DNA from: Pseudogemmobacter bohemicus
GTDB lineage: Bacteria > Pseudomonadota > Alphaproteobacteria > Rhodobacterales > Rhodobacteraceae
Length of the DNA stretch: 64,000 nucleotides
Assembly: GCF_003290025.1 (NCBI RefSeq)
Contig: NZ_QNHG01000003.1
Span: forward strand, 56,761 to 120,760
Direction of reading: 5' to 3'
Below, piece by piece: positions 8,687-17,923 of this stretch (within the stretch, counting starts at the first letter, position 1; the number at the start of each line of letters is the position of its first letter). The translations under genes and the position numbers were made by a program. Under the pieces are notes generated by a model that saw only the letters and a program-made list of their open reading frames with translations, was not told the DNA's origin and made no database searches.

Positions 8687-9844
8687 TCAAACAGGGACAT
8701 CTGCGCCGGGCGCTGGGCCTGATCCATCGGCTGCCATATCCACGGGCCGGAGGCCATGGGCAGCTGCGAGAGAGCGCCACGCATGTGCTGCTGCCAGAGG
8801 GTGAACTCCGTTGCCGAGCAGGCGCAGAGCGCGTGACCGATAGGCCAGCCCATCAGCCATCCGACGAAGATCGGGTTCAGCCGCCGCCGTGATCGGCCCT
8901 TCAGGATCCGCCGCGAGACGACGTGCCCATGCGAGGCAATCATCGAAGCCCAAAGCGGGCGCGAGATCGGGGCGTGATGCGAGGACCGCCGCCCATCCGG
9001 CGTGATCGCCGGGGCCGGGCGGGTGAAGCCCTGCTCTGCCCGGTAGTGCAGGATATCCATCCGGGATTTGCCGTCTGCCCGATTTACGCTGGCTTCGCTG
9101 GATCCCTTCCAATTCTGCGCGGCCGGGGTCGGCCATTGTGCCGCCTGCGCTGGCAGAGGCGGCATCCCGCCCGAGCCATAGCTCTGGCCCGGACCTCCCT
9201 TCGCACCGTCTGTCGCCTTTGGCGTCGACCAGTTGGTGATGCCCAGCGCCAGCGCTTCCGCCTTGCGGGTGAAGTCGCTGTTGCCCGCCGGGTTGTAGTT
9301 GGCGGTGCCGGGATGCAGGCTCATCGGTGTGGGCCAGGATGAAGATGCGGAGCCGCTGGTGCGGCGCGCCGACTTCTGCCGCCGAGAACAGGCCTGCCGC
9401 AGGTGTATAGCCCATGCCCCAAAGGTCTCGCAGGACGGTTTCGAGGCCGAGGGTGACGTGCCCAACGACGTTTTCAAGGAAGACCCATTCGGGGCGGCAT
9501 TCCCCGATGACACGGGCGACGTCGGGCCAGAGGTGCCGGGGATCGTCTGTACCGCCGCGCTTGCCAGCGGCGCTGAAGGGTTGGCAGGGGTATCCGGCGA
9601 GGACGATGTCGAAAGCGCCGCGGAAGGGCCGGGCGTCGAAACTGTGCAGATCGTCCCAGATGGGTGTTGGGGCGAAATACCCGGCGCGCTGGGCAGCGAT
9701 GAGGACGCTGCGGGGCCAATCCTCCCACTCGACAAATGCGCGGGTGTGGAAACCGGGTTCAGCGAGCATGAGGCCCAGATCCAAGCCTCCGCCGCCTGCG
9801 CAGAGGGACAATCCGTGCCGGGGACGTGACACCATGCCATTCAC
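8687..9844 (-). CDS. DNA (cytosine-5) methyltransferase
   Basis: A 385-residue protein. Motif I is SLCAGGGGLDLG near residue 13, the catalytic motif IV is GYPCQPFS around residue 84, and motif VI is LENV around residue 123. VGAPHQRLRIFI is motif VIII. The C-terminal LLGNGVHP corresponds to the motif X region. The protein is of normal length for a phage-borne 5mC methyltransferase. No restriction enzyme is beside it. It overlaps the initiator-like gene by 4 bases, so it belongs to the replication module and probably protects phage DNA or regulates it. Confidence 0.88.
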   Translation of the reverse strand: MNGMVSRPRHGLSLCAGGGGLDLGLMLAEPGFHTRAFVEWEDWPRSVLIAAQRAGYFAPTPIWDDLHSFDARPFRGAFDIVLAGYPCQPFSAAGKRGGTDDPRHLWPDVARVIGECRPEWVFLENVVGHVTLGLETVLRDLWGMGYTPAAGLFSAAEVGAPHQRLRIFILAHTDEPASRHRQLQPGGQQRLHPQGGSAGAGHHQLVDAKGDRRCEGRSGPELWLGRDAASASAGGTMADPGRAELEGIQRSQRKSGRRQIPDGYPALPGRAGLHPPGPGDHAGWAAVLASRPDLAPALGFDDCLAWARRLAADPEGPITAAAEPDLRRMADGLAYRSRALRLLGNGVHPLAAAHAWRSLAAAHGLRPVDMAADGSGPAPGADVPV

Positions 9845-10866
9845 CGCACCCCTCGCAACCGGAGGCGTTCGGGGGTGACGAGGCCGCGCACCAGCATCAG
9901 GTCGCGGATGCTGTTGTTGATCGCGCTGACGGGCAGGAAGCCGTCGGCGTTAACCATCTTGGCGTAGAAGGCCGCCTTTTCGTCGTCGCTGAGCCGGGGA
10001 GGGTCTTCGCGCTTGCGCCGCCGTTTGGCCTTCTGGGCTTTGGCGGTTGCAATGTCCGTCTGGGCATCGCGCTGGGCCGCGCGTTCCATGAACCGGTCGA
10101 GGGCTTTGGGGCCATCGGGCGGGTTCGGATGATCGGCCCGGGTCTCGACGGCGACCTCGATGATCCGCTTCCGCGACAACCCGATATCGTCGATCCAACG
10201 GCGAACGTGGGTTCTGGCTGGCCAGCCCTGCCACCAGGCGGGAAGGGTTGCATTGGCAGCAAAGCCCAGCGCTGTCAGCAGTTCCGAGAAGAACCGATCG
10301 AAATCGGCCTCGCGCGCAGCCGCGTCCTCCTCCTCCTTTACTGGTTTACTTAGTGGTTCTCTTACAAGGTTAGTGTCCGGATTCCGGACACGGCTTTGGG
10401 CATTTTCCGGACACGGGTCGGGGCAAAAACCGGACACGGGTTCCTGCGGATTGCCGTGTGCGATTTCCGGACACGGCTCTGCCGGATTGGCAGGGACGGT
10501 AGCGATTTCAGGTGCAGTTTCAGCATCATGGCCGAAGGGCAAAACCCCGTGTCCGGTTTCCGGACATGGCTCAGGGTCATGTGGTGCAAAGCCTTCCTCG
10601 AACCCCAGGATGTAGCGGGTCGGCAGCTGGCGCTTGGTGACAGGATCAATGCGCGGCACCCGCCGCAGCAGCTGTTCCGCCTCCAGCCGGTCGAGATGTT
10701 CGTTCAGTGTGGACCGGCTGATCTCGCAATCATGCGCCAGCCGGTCCTGTGAGGGAAAGCAGCCGAAGTCAGGGTTGAAGCGATCACACAGGTGCCAGAG
10801 CACGATCTTGGTCGTCGGCTTCAGCCCGCGCCGCTGGATCGCCCAGTTGGTGGCGTCATGGCTCAT
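9841..10866 (-). CDS. Lambda-O-like HTH replication protein
   Basis: A 341-residue protein. Residues 1-95 form a winged-helix domain (KIVLWHLCDRF, FPSQDRLAHDCEISRSTLNEHLDRL) like those of phage replication initiators. The middle (about 95-165) is rich in PCPE repeats, encoded by the repeated CCGGACACGG DNA described separately. The C-terminal half is basic and helical. The cluster (excisionase-like HTH, 88-residue protein, VRR-NUC, this gene, methyltransferase) supports a role in phage replication. An alternative is a general HTH regulator. Confidence 0.7.
   Translation of the reverse strand: MSHDATNWAIQRRGLKPTTKIVLWHLCDRFNPDFGCFPSQDRLAHDCEISRSTLNEHLDRLEAEQLLRRVPRIDPVTKRQLPTRYILGFEEGFAPHDPEPCPETGHGVLPFGHDAETAPEIATVPANPAEPCPEIAHGNPQEPVSGFCPDPCPENAQSRVRNPDTNLVREPLSKPVKEEEDAAAREADFDRFFSELLTALGFAANATLPAWWQGWPARTHVRRWIDDIGLSRKRIIEVAVETRADHPNPPDGPKALDRFMERAAQRDAQTDIATAKAQKAKRRRKREDPPRLSDDEKAAFYAKMVNADGFLPVSAINNSIRDLMLVRGLVTPERLRLRGVR
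10373..10567. repeat. Iteron-like CCGGACACGG repeats inside the initiator gene
   Basis: Seven copies or near copies of tCCGGACACGG occur within 195 bases. Forward copies are at 10383, 10406, 10430, 10466 and 10559 (the last with one change). Inverted copies are at 10373 and 10547. The first two form a near-perfect palindrome. Several encode the same Pro-Cys-Pro-Glu, so protein repetition is part of the explanation. The arrangement also matches an origin of replication inside its initiator gene, as in phage lambda O. Confidence 0.6.
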
Positions 10867-11258
10867 GGCGCGGCCCTCCGCGCTGGCAGCTGCGCACGGC
10901 TGGCTAAGCCATTGTCCGCTAGCGCGCCCAGCGCATCGTCAACCGACCTGACCAGCGCCCAGCCGAAGCCTTGCGCGCAGACCGTGTCGCGGAAGACCTC
11001 TTGCGACTTGCGCAAGCGGCCGGTTTCGCTTTTGACCTCGAGAAACAGCACGCGGCCGCCGGAGATCACGATCAGATCGGCAAACCCCGCATGAACGCCC
11101 ATGCCGACTAGGATCGACTGACGCCTGGCACCTCGGGGCCCTGCCTCGGTCACCTCGTTGACGCAATGATGGACGATGGCGTCACGGGGCAGGGCAAACC
11201 GCAATGCCTGCACGATGGCACGCTGGGCATCTGCCTCGGGGGTGCTGCGCCGGTTCAT
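10863..11258 (-). CDS. VRR-NUC domain nuclease
   Basis: A 131-residue protein. The active-site series GFADLIVI, then VLFLEVKSETGRLRKSQEVF, is the VRR-NUC (PD-(D/E)xK) signature: Asp, then Glu-x-Lys, then Gln. Stand-alone VRR-NUC proteins of this size are common in phage replication modules and probably cut recombination or replication intermediates. It overlaps both neighbours by 4 bases. Confidence 0.85.
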   Translation of the reverse strand: MNRRSTPEADAQRAIVQALRFALPRDAIVHHCVNEVTEAGPRGARRQSILVGMGVHAGFADLIVISGGRVLFLEVKSETGRLRKSQEVFRDTVCAQGFGWALVRSVDDALGALADNGLASRAQLPARRAAP

Positions 11259-11521
11259 GCTGCACCGCCGTTCGGGAAGGCAGCGGCGGCGATGGCATGC
11301 AGCGGGCGGCGATCCAGCGTGCGCAACAGGTCGATGGCGTCACCACATTCGCGGGCGTCGTCGGTCTGGCCGACAACGACACGGGCCGCGAGGATTACCA
11401 AGGACTCCGGATGCTGGGTGGTGTCGGCCAGGACGCCGCGTGCCTCGGTCAGGCGGTCTTGCATCCAGTCGCCGCTGACAGAAGATGGGATAACTGGCGG
11501 GTGGGACAGGAGCTGGTTCAT
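11255..11521 (-). CDS. Small hypothetical phage protein
   Basis: An 88-residue soluble protein with no recognised domain. It has overlaps of 4 bases with the HTH gene before it and the VRR-NUC gene after it, which supports a real gene in the phage-type operon. Confidence 0.5.
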   Translation of the reverse strand: MNQLLSHPPVIPSSVSGDWMQDRLTEARGVLADTTQHPESLVILAARVVVGQTDDARECGDAIDLLRTLDRRPLHAIAAAAFPNGGAA

Positions 11522-11766
11522 TTCCGCCCCCGCCGTGTCCGCGCAGGGCGGGTCTGTTCCTGCGCGCTGATCCAGTCCTGGACCGAAGTGCGCCGGTAGA
11601 GCACCTTGCGGCCGATCCGCGTGCAGGGCGGGCCGAGCTGGCGGGCCTCCCAGCGAGCGAGGGTGTCGCAGGCAAGGCCGAGTTCACCGGCCAGCTGCTC
11701 GCGGCTGATCCAGTCAGCCAGCAGGTTGAGGGGTTGGTCCTGCGGGGCAGGGGCTGTCGTCTGCAT
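11518..11766 (-). CDS. Excisionase/AlpA-like HTH protein
   Basis: An 82-residue protein. Residues about 17-70 (WISREQLAGELGLACDTLARWEARQLGPP, then GRKVLYRRTSVQDWI) form a MerR/excisionase-type winged HTH domain. A short Arg-rich tail follows. It is the first gene of the phage-like operon and probably regulates it or helps excision. Confidence 0.75.
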   Translation of the reverse strand: MQTTAPAPQDQPLNLLADWISREQLAGELGLACDTLARWEARQLGPPCTRIGRKVLYRRTSVQDWISAQEQTRPARTRRGRK

Positions 11767-12070
11767 TGCGGTCTCCCATCCAGATACCGGCAGCGGCCGG
11801 AGACGGGGAGAGGGAAGCAGACGGGAAGGACCGGAACCTAGGCAGAGACCGGAATTGAGAGGCCGGGTTCAATTCCGGTCCTTGTTTCATTGGATTTTTG
11901 GCACGCGACCGGATTGCGAATCGGAAAGGCAGCCCAGCGCCATTCCGCTGTTTCCGGTGACCTGTGCCAGTTCGCGCCTGATGATCGTGGCTCGAAACCA
12001 TAGTGGCCGGATTTCAACAGCATCGCGTGACGCCGACCGGGCGGCGCGGGACCGAACGCGCGTGCCGGTG
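11767..12070. other. Non-coding gap
   Basis: About 300 bases between the excisionase-like gene and the WYL gene. It must contain the promoter for the leftward phage-type operon. I see no RNA gene or clear operator. Confidence 0.4.
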
Positions 12071-13072
12071 TCAGGGCAGGGAAGGGAAATCGCTGCGACG
12101 GTGGGCGTCGACCAACGCCCGCACTTCGTACGGAGCGATCACCTCGACCGCAGCACCCCACTGATAGAGATGCCACGCCATTTCCAGCCAACCCCCGGCG
12201 GTGAACCGGACGGTCAGACTGCCGTCAGCTTCATCTTGAACCTGCTGGTCGGGATGGAAGATGAAGGTCCGGGCGACATCGGCGGCTGATGGTGCAAACC
12301 GCCACTCCACCGGCCCGTACTCCGCCTCTGAATGGAATGACCCGAAGGCCCGGGCAGCGTGCTGGCCAAGATCAAAGCCGGGATCCCGCACAAAGGAATC
12401 CTTCAGCAGGCTGGCGCGGCTGATCCGGTCCAACCGGAAATGCCGATACTTGCCGCCGTTGTCGATCTCGCGGGCGATCAGATAGCCGCGCATCCCGAAC
12501 AGCACACCATAGGGTTCGACCGCCCTCGACCGGGGCGCGGCATCCTGCGCACCGGCATAATCGATCTGCATTGTGAACGGGCCCTTCAGTGCGTTGTCGA
12601 TCGCGCCAAGGACAAGCGCCGAATACTGCGCGCGGGGGCCAGGACGGCAGGCATGACCTCGGGCCTCAAGAACCGCCTCGGCATCCACCTCGGCGCGGCG
12701 GGCGAATGTCGGTGGCATCGTGGCAAGCAGGCGGTTGCGCAGAGAGGTCAGCGCGGCAACCTCTGTGGCGGCCCCTTCACGCTCCGCACGCCGGATGCCC
12801 ATTTCCAGCGCTGACAATTCGCTGTCGCGAATGCCCTGAAGGTGCAGCAGGCGGCTGTCGGGCAGTTGCCACCACTTGCGCCGTTCCTTGTCGGTGCGGG
12901 TCTGCACCATGGGAAATGCCTCTTCCAGCGCGCGTGACATGCGCTGCGCGGTGCGCAGGGTCACGCCGAAGGTGTCCACGATCTGCACCAGGCTGATGCC
13001 GCCCGGCCGGGCGGCCGCCTCTTCAGCCAGACGCATGATGTCGAGGGCCTTGCCCAGACGCTTGTTGTCCAT
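12071..13072 (-). CDS. WYL-domain transcriptional regulator (YafY/BrxR-like)
   Basis: A 333-residue regulator. The N-terminal HTH includes ISLVQIVDTFGVTLRTAQRMSRALEEAFP. The central WYL domain includes PYGVLFGMRGYLIAREIDNG and FRLDRISRASLL. A WCX-like C-terminal domain follows. The start at 13072 (MDNKRLGKALDIM) is chosen because an AGGGATGG site precedes it and the upstream extension is not protein-like. WYL regulators of this build often control phage-defence islands in response to nucleic-acid ligands. Here it stands between a phage module and recombinase debris. Confidence 0.82.
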   Translation of the reverse strand: MDNKRLGKALDIMRLAEEAAARPGGISLVQIVDTFGVTLRTAQRMSRALEEAFPMVQTRTDKERRKWWQLPDSRLLHLQGIRDSELSALEMGIRRAEREGAATEVAALTSLRNRLLATMPPTFARRAEVDAEAVLEARGHACRPGPRAQYSALVLGAIDNALKGPFTMQIDYAGAQDAAPRSRAVEPYGVLFGMRGYLIAREIDNGGKYRHFRLDRISRASLLKDSFVRDPGFDLGQHAARAFGSFHSEAEYGPVEWRFAPSAADVARTFIFHPDQQVQDEADGSLTVRFTAGGWLEMAWHLYQWGAAVEVIAPYEVRALVDAHRRSDFPSLP

Positions 13073-13346
13073 CTTCCATCCCTGACCGAACCTGACAGGG
13101 ACGTTAACGACAATTCGCTTCAAAAGCGATTGGCTGGCTCTGGTCAGCTCAAGCCGATTCCACCTGTGCGTGTTTCCGATCACCGGGGTGCTTTTCACCC
13201 GGATCTCCAGACATGGCTGTTTGAAGACACCTTGAGGCGTGTTCCTGCACAGCGAGCCTGCGGGCAAGCTGCTGTTCGGGAACGCGATCCCTGCCATGCC
13301 CGGTGCTGACCCGGGTGTCGCTGAATGAAGTAAGGACGCACGACCC

Positions 13347-13862
13347 ATGAGCCTGCCGCCGAGAGCCTTCTATTCCTTGAATGAGACATCCGCCCGTTGG
13401 GGTTGCGCCGCCGCCGACCTGGCGGGATGGGCCGCGACCGACCATCTTACGCTGGTCACCAGCATCGCCTCGGTGATCTGCGGCAAGCAGCCGGTGGCGG
13501 GCATCGTGGTGGTCAGCGCCGCCGACATGATGCGGATGTTCCGCCGTCATGGTCCGAGCGAAGAGGAATGCCGGATCTATCGCATCCGGCCGCAGGGCAG
13601 CGCGGAGTGGCAGTACATCACCGAACCGGCGGATGGCGTGGTGATCAAGATCACCGATCTGATGCTGCTGGCCGAGGAGGTGCAGAAGTTCGAGGACGAG
13701 CGCGACCTGCTGCGCCGTCCTTCCGGGTCACCGGGGTCTGCGCCGCGCTATGATTGGGAAGGCATGACCATCATGCTGTTTCGACGGGTCAACGAGCAGG
13801 GCGTGCCCGCGACGCAGGCCGAACTGATCGCAGTGGTGCAGGATTGGTTTACGACGTCATAG
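13347..13862 (+). pseudogene. Truncated hypothetical protein gene, 3' end lost
   Basis: A 171-residue reading frame beginning MSLPPRAFYSLNETSARWGC. I recall proteins with this start as longer in Rhodobacteraceae mobile elements, continuing after the Trp-Phe near residue 168 into a further C-terminal domain. Here the frame stops at 13862, exactly where sequence of an oppositely oriented serine-recombinase fragment begins. The truncation is therefore likely; the function is unknown. Confidence 0.55.
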
Positions 13863-14143
13863 CCATAGCAGAGGCCGCCACCGGATTTGCCATCCTCGAC
13901 GCGACCACGCAGACCCCTGCGGGTCTTGTCGGCGAGGTCCTTGAGGAACAGCGCATTCATCGTTCCCTTCAGCCCGACATGCAAATGGGTGATCTCGCCC
14001 TCGGACAGCGTGAACATCTTCACATCGGCATAGGTCATCCGTTTGAAGATGCCGGCGATGTCTTCCTGATCGCGCGACAGTCGGTCCATGGCTTCGGACA
14101 TGATCATATCGAAGCGGCCGCGGGAGGAATCCAGGATCAGCGC
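13850..14143 (-). pseudogene. Serine recombinase fragment
   Basis: About 98 codons match the middle of a large serine recombinase. They read RGRFDMIMSEAMDRLSRD, then VKMFTLSEGEI, then HVGLKGTMNALFLKDLADKTRRGLRGRVEDGKSGGG, then CYGYDVV. The N-terminal catalytic Ser region and the whole C-terminal half are missing. The fragment is bounded by the truncated gene at 13862 and unrelated sequence at about 14145, so both ends are rearrangement junctions. Confidence 0.8.
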
Positions 14144-14368
14144 CTGGTGGAGGGGGGGTCTTTCATCTGGAATGGTGGGGAGTCGTCTGGAATGGAGCGC
14201 TGTCAAAGGCTTACCCGAGCTTCGCCCGAAACGGTGGTGCAAGAAGGGGGGTGAAAATGAGCGATCCGGGCCTGCTGATCGCTCATCTGATCGACATTTT
14301 CCTGACAAATACCGCGCATCAGGCAACATCCACCTGACATTTTGGCTAACCAAAGCGAAGGCGGCTCA
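14144..14368. other. Rearranged filler, possible insertion-sequence end
   Basis: It holds a repeated TCTGGAATGG motif (14167 and 14189) and the strings TTTTCCTGACA and CACCTGACATTTTGG. These recall the multiple terminal repeats of IS21-type elements. No transposase gene is present. The assignment is weak. Confidence 0.25.
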
Positions 14369-14830
14369 TCAGCTTGCTCGACTGGCGGTTAGCGGGTTCA
14401 CCAGAAGCGCTCCGATCAACGGCACCCCGAGGCCGACAATCGAACTGGTGAGGGCGAATCCGGGTGTTCCTGCGGCGAAGCCGAAGCCTGCGGGGCCTGC
14501 GGCCCACGCGCCGATTGCAACCGCTGCCACCGCAACCACGATGGACAGCACGGCCCGAAGTGCGTTCTTCCCCGGCACAAGGCGGATAACAACTCTGATA
14601 CCGGCGCGAGGGCGCAGATGATGCCAATGCCCCGGCAGGACAATTGATGATCCGCGCTCACTCACCAGCGAGACCCGACAGCGCGCCCTTTGCTCGGGTG
14701 TCCCGCCGGGCAAAGCCAGTTCGATGATCTCCGCAATGGTCATGCCGACAGAGACGCTCATCTCAATGCGATCATTGCCGGGATCAATGGCAGGCGCGGC
14801 CAGAACGGGAATAAGGCCGGTCTCTGTCAT
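14369..14830 (-). pseudogene. N-terminal part of a phage tail (host-specificity J-like) protein
   Basis: A 153-residue frame. It has a start like phage central tail proteins (PVLAAPAIDP, MTIAEIIELALP, RVSLVSERGS), then VVIRLVPGKNALR, then two hydrophobic segments. The full protein would be many hundreds of residues. Here it ends at a stop just after LLVNPL, next to unrelated sequence. It is a prophage remnant. Confidence 0.6.
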
Positions 14831-14860
14831 TCCGCTGCCCTCACAGCAGAAGGGAACGGT

Positions 14861-15772
14861 TCAATGGGCATTCCGATCTGATCGGGAAAGGGTCAGGAAA
14901 TTCTCGTCGCTGCGGAGGGATCGGAATGCTTCGACGACGAACAGAAGCCGCCCTTGCGTGAGTTCAGCCTTCTTGATCATCAGCTTTTGTCGGTCAGCCT
15001 CCTGACGATAGGCACGGACCAGGGCATCGCTGGTCAGCGGGCGTTTGGCCCCATCCTTTCGCCCCATCGCATTCGTGCGGATTTGCGGGCCGCGTCGCTG
15101 GCGCTGTTGCAAGAGGCGGCGAACGGCCGTCAGTTTTTTGCCCCGCAGTTTCTTTTCGGTATAGGCTTCGGTCAGTGCCTGCTGGGCCCCCTCGTCATCG
15201 GTACGCGATATCTGGATGGCGAGGTTCAACGGCATCATTCCTGTCTCGACTGCGGCGACAAGACGTTCCTCGCCGTTCTCAAGCAACCCGGCGATCATGT
15301 TCACATATTCGACGCTGACGCCGATCTTGTCCGCGATGCGCCGATCATTGTAACCGCGCTTTCGCAGTTCGCCGATTTCGCGCATGAGGTCGATGGCGCG
15401 GTGTTGCCTGCGCGCGCAATTCTCCACCAGGCTCATCACCAGACAGTCGCTTTCATCGGCATTGATGATGATCGCCGGTATTTCGGACTGTTTCAATTCG
15501 ATGAAGGCTTCCAGCCGTCCCTGGCCGCAGACGAGATCATATTCCACCTGATCACTATTCGGCGGGTCGCTATTCGGGCGCAGGGCCACGGTGATCGGCC
15601 GCTTCAGACCGATCCGGGCGATGCTGTCGATCATCTCCTCGAAAGTCCGCCTGTTGCGCACTCTCGGATTCAGGATACGGATGCGATCCGTTGCAATCAA
15701 GGTGACGTGTCTTGGGGGGCTGTCAGGCTCAGGTTCAGGCCCGGGCTCAGAATCAAAGGCATCTTCGGGCAT
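14861..15772 (-). CDS. ParB/RepB-like nuclease-domain DNA-binding protein
   Basis: A 303-residue protein. The ParB-like N-terminal domain includes RIRILNPRVRNRRTFEEMI, then DLVCGQGRLEAF (the GxxR-type box), then VENCARRQHRAIDLMREIGEL. An HTH follows with RRIADKIGVSVEYVNMI, and the C-terminal half is RepB-like. The start codon shares one base with the recombinase stop (TGATG), so translation is coupled. ParB-like proteins paired with a large serine recombinase recur in mobile elements. The job may be control of recombination; plasmid partition is unlikely because no parA is present. Confidence 0.8.
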   Translation of the reverse strand: MPEDAFDSEPGPEPEPDSPPRHVTLIATDRIRILNPRVRNRRTFEEMIDSIARIGLKRPITVALRPNSDPPNSDQVEYDLVCGQGRLEAFIELKQSEIPAIIINADESDCLVMSLVENCARRQHRAIDLMREIGELRKRGYNDRRIADKIGVSVEYVNMIAGLLENGEERLVAAVETGMMPLNLAIQISRTDDEGAQQALTEAYTEKKLRGKKLTAVRRLLQQRQRRGPQIRTNAMGRKDGAKRPLTSDALVRAYRQEADRQKLMIKKAELTQGRLLFVVEAFRSLRSDENFLTLSRSDRNAH

Positions 15773-17307
15773 CAGGCGACCTCCAGAATTTTGGCCCGTC
15801 CGGCCATGTCAAAGAAGAAATCCAAGCTGTCGAAGCGGTAGGCATCCAGCGACAGGCCATTCTGTTCGGCAAGCCGCAGTTGGCCCATGATCATGTCGAT
15901 GCTGGGAAGCAGGTAATAGTCACGCGGTTTCTCGTTCAATTCATCCATCCGGACCGCAATGGTGATGTCCGGCAGCAGCCCCGCATCAAGCCTGATGCGC
16001 CATCGGAGCCGGCCCGCCCCGGTTTCAAAGCAGCGGGCCAGCACGACGGACGCGTTGAATTCTCCGTTGATCCTGATCAGGTCAGTTGTCGGGTCCTGCA
16101 CCGCGCGACCGCCACGACGCTCAATGCCTGCAATGATCCCGGCCTTGACGCCGGGGTGGGCCAGGCGCAAGGCGCGGTTCGTCTCGATGTAGCGATAATC
16201 TCGCTCCGGCTCATACCCGATCAGTTGATAGGCGCGCAGAAGGCTTCCAAAGCGGCTTTGGAATGCACGGGCGGATGGCAGTCCGTCCTGCTCGTCGATG
16301 ATCAAGCCGGACAGGACGCCCTTCTCCCGCAGCACAGCTCGAAGAGCGTCAAGAAGCTCGGTGTCCGTGAAATGGCGGCTGCGCGCATCCACGATTTCGC
16401 GCGCGCGAAGAAAAAGGGCATGGTCAATGATGGGCGGGTAGGCACCGATCGCGCGGATCCACATGTCGCGCGGGTTGACCACACGCTGCCGTTTCAGCTT
16501 GAATGAAATCTTGTTGTAGACGTTGTTTCCGATGTATTTTTCGTTGGTCAGGATCTGGTGGACGGAGGCCCGCGTCCAAGGCCGTCGCAGATCGGTGAGA
16601 TGCCCTTCGGCATTCAGGGCTTCGGCGATCTGGCGCTCGGTGCTGCCGTCGTTGACGAACATCCGGTAAATCCGTCGAACGACATTTTGCTCCAGGTCAG
16701 GCCCCGGAACGAGAACGACCCTGTCGGTCGACAGGCTTTTCTGCATCCCGCGCAACAACTCGCCTTTCGGAGTGCCGTGTTCGTCGATCAGCACCCGCCG
16801 CAGTCCGTATCCCGCAGCACCCCCCTGACGAAAGCCCATCTCAACCAGGCGGCATTGCCCGGCGAAGACCTTCACGGAGAGTTCGCGGCTGTATTCGCCT
16901 GCCATCACCCGCTTGACCGTTTTCAGCAGGTTCGATCCGATGCTGCCGTCATTCTCGAACTGCTCGCCGCAGTAGTGGACCCTGATCCCGGCGCGCGAGC
17001 AGACATGCTCGTGATAAGCCCCTTCGTCCGCATCCTGAAACCGCCCCCAGCGGCTGACGTCATAGACAAGGATTGCCCTGAAGCCCGCCTGGCCGGACTT
17101 GACCTCCGTCATCAGAGACTGAAGGGCTTTTCGCCCGTCCAGCACCAGGCCCGACCTGCCCGAGTCCTCAAAGACCCGCACGATGCTGAGGCCTCTGGAA
17201 GTTGCATAGTGTCGAATGACGTCGAGCTGGTTTTCTGTCGAGTATTTCTGGTGATCTGTCGACATCCGGACATAGGCGACCGCAGGAATGTCCAGGTCGG
17301 GCGACAT
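15772..17307 (-). CDS. Large serine recombinase
   Basis: A 511-residue recombinase. The N-terminal resolvase domain has AYVRMSTDHQKYSTENQ, with the catalytic Ser in RMS, followed by YDVSRWGRF. The Recombinase domain has ERQIAEALNAEG, then WTRASVHQILTNEKYIGN. I see no clear zinc-ribbon cysteines. The start at 17307 (MSPDLD) places the catalytic Ser near residue 16, as usual; frames upstream look non-protein. It forms a coupled pair with the ParB-like gene, probably the integrase module of a mobile element that no longer has obvious ends. Confidence 0.88.
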   Translation of the reverse strand: MSPDLDIPAVAYVRMSTDHQKYSTENQLDVIRHYATSRGLSIVRVFEDSGRSGLVLDGRKALQSLMTEVKSGQAGFRAILVYDVSRWGRFQDADEGAYHEHVCSRAGIRVHYCGEQFENDGSIGSNLLKTVKRVMAGEYSRELSVKVFAGQCRLVEMGFRQGGAAGYGLRRVLIDEHGTPKGELLRGMQKSLSTDRVVLVPGPDLEQNVVRRIYRMFVNDGSTERQIAEALNAEGHLTDLRRPWTRASVHQILTNEKYIGNNVYNKISFKLKRQRVVNPRDMWIRAIGAYPPIIDHALFLRAREIVDARSRHFTDTELLDALRAVLREKGVLSGLIIDEQDGLPSARAFQSRFGSLLRAYQLIGYEPERDYRYIETNRALRLAHPGVKAGIIAGIERRGGRAVQDPTTDLIRINGEFNASVVLARCFETGAGRLRWRIRLDAGLLPDITIAVRMDELNEKPRDYYLLPSIDMIMGQLRLAEQNGLSLDAYRFDSLDFFFDMAGRAKILEVA

Positions 17308-17439
17308 GTCGCTTTTATCTGAACTGGGCTTCCATCGACCGGCCACCAGGACATCTCCACACTTTAAAGGCAATTCCAACACAACCGTCGGAATCAACGG
17401 CTGAATCCCTCGCATTCATGTAAAACGAGGGGTGGTGGA

Positions 17440-17829
17440 ATGTCGTTTCCGAAAAAGGTCAAGTTCTTTCCAAAGGAAAACGGCTACAGGGACCATGGCG
17501 AGGCTGTGCAGAGCAGCTGCTTTGCCGCCGAAATCGCGTCTGCGCTGAAGCGATCGCTTGGCGACAGTCGGTCGGGTGCCAAGACCGTGGCTGCCTGGAC
17601 CGGTGCCAACGAAAAGACGGTCAAGAACTGGTTTTCTGGCACTTACGGTCCCAGCGGAGAGCACCTTGTCGCCTTGACGCGGCATTCGGACGAAGTGCTG
17701 GTCACTTTTCTGGCGATGGCAGGCAGGGAAGATCTGATGATCGCGATCAAGCTTGAGACGGCCGAGCGGGCAATTGCGGATTTGCTGGACGCAGTGCGGC
17801 GTCTGAAAGACGATCAGCCCATTCGATAG
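17440..17829 (+). CDS. Small HTH-like protein divergent from the recombinase
   Basis: A 129-residue protein. The segment SGAKTVAAWTGANEKTVKNWFSGTYGPSGEHLVAL looks like a helix-turn-helix. It is transcribed away from the recombinase, so it is a candidate regulator of that promoter. No named family is recognised. Confidence 0.6.
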   Translation: MSFPKKVKFFPKENGYRDHGEAVQSSCFAAEIASALKRSLGDSRSGAKTVAAWTGANEKTVKNWFSGTYGPSGEHLVALTRHSDEVLVTFLAMAGREDLMIAIKLETAERAIADLLDAVRRLKDDQPIR

Positions 17830-17923
17830 GTGCGTCACGCGGCAAAGCGGGCGGTAGTTCGGCCTTGTTGTGCATTCGTTTTTGATTATATTGAATACGC
17901 CACCAGAAGTCGGAGGCCGATCC

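Noticed and set aside
8671-9840. 389-codon minus-strand open frame overlapping the cytosine methyltransferase
   Set aside because: Ser/Pro-rich with no motif; the other frame carries all C5-methyltransferase motifs.
14861-15772. Plasmid partition and replication locus
   Set aside because: The ParB-like gene is coupled to a serine recombinase, and there is no parA or rep gene, so a plasmid origin is not supported.
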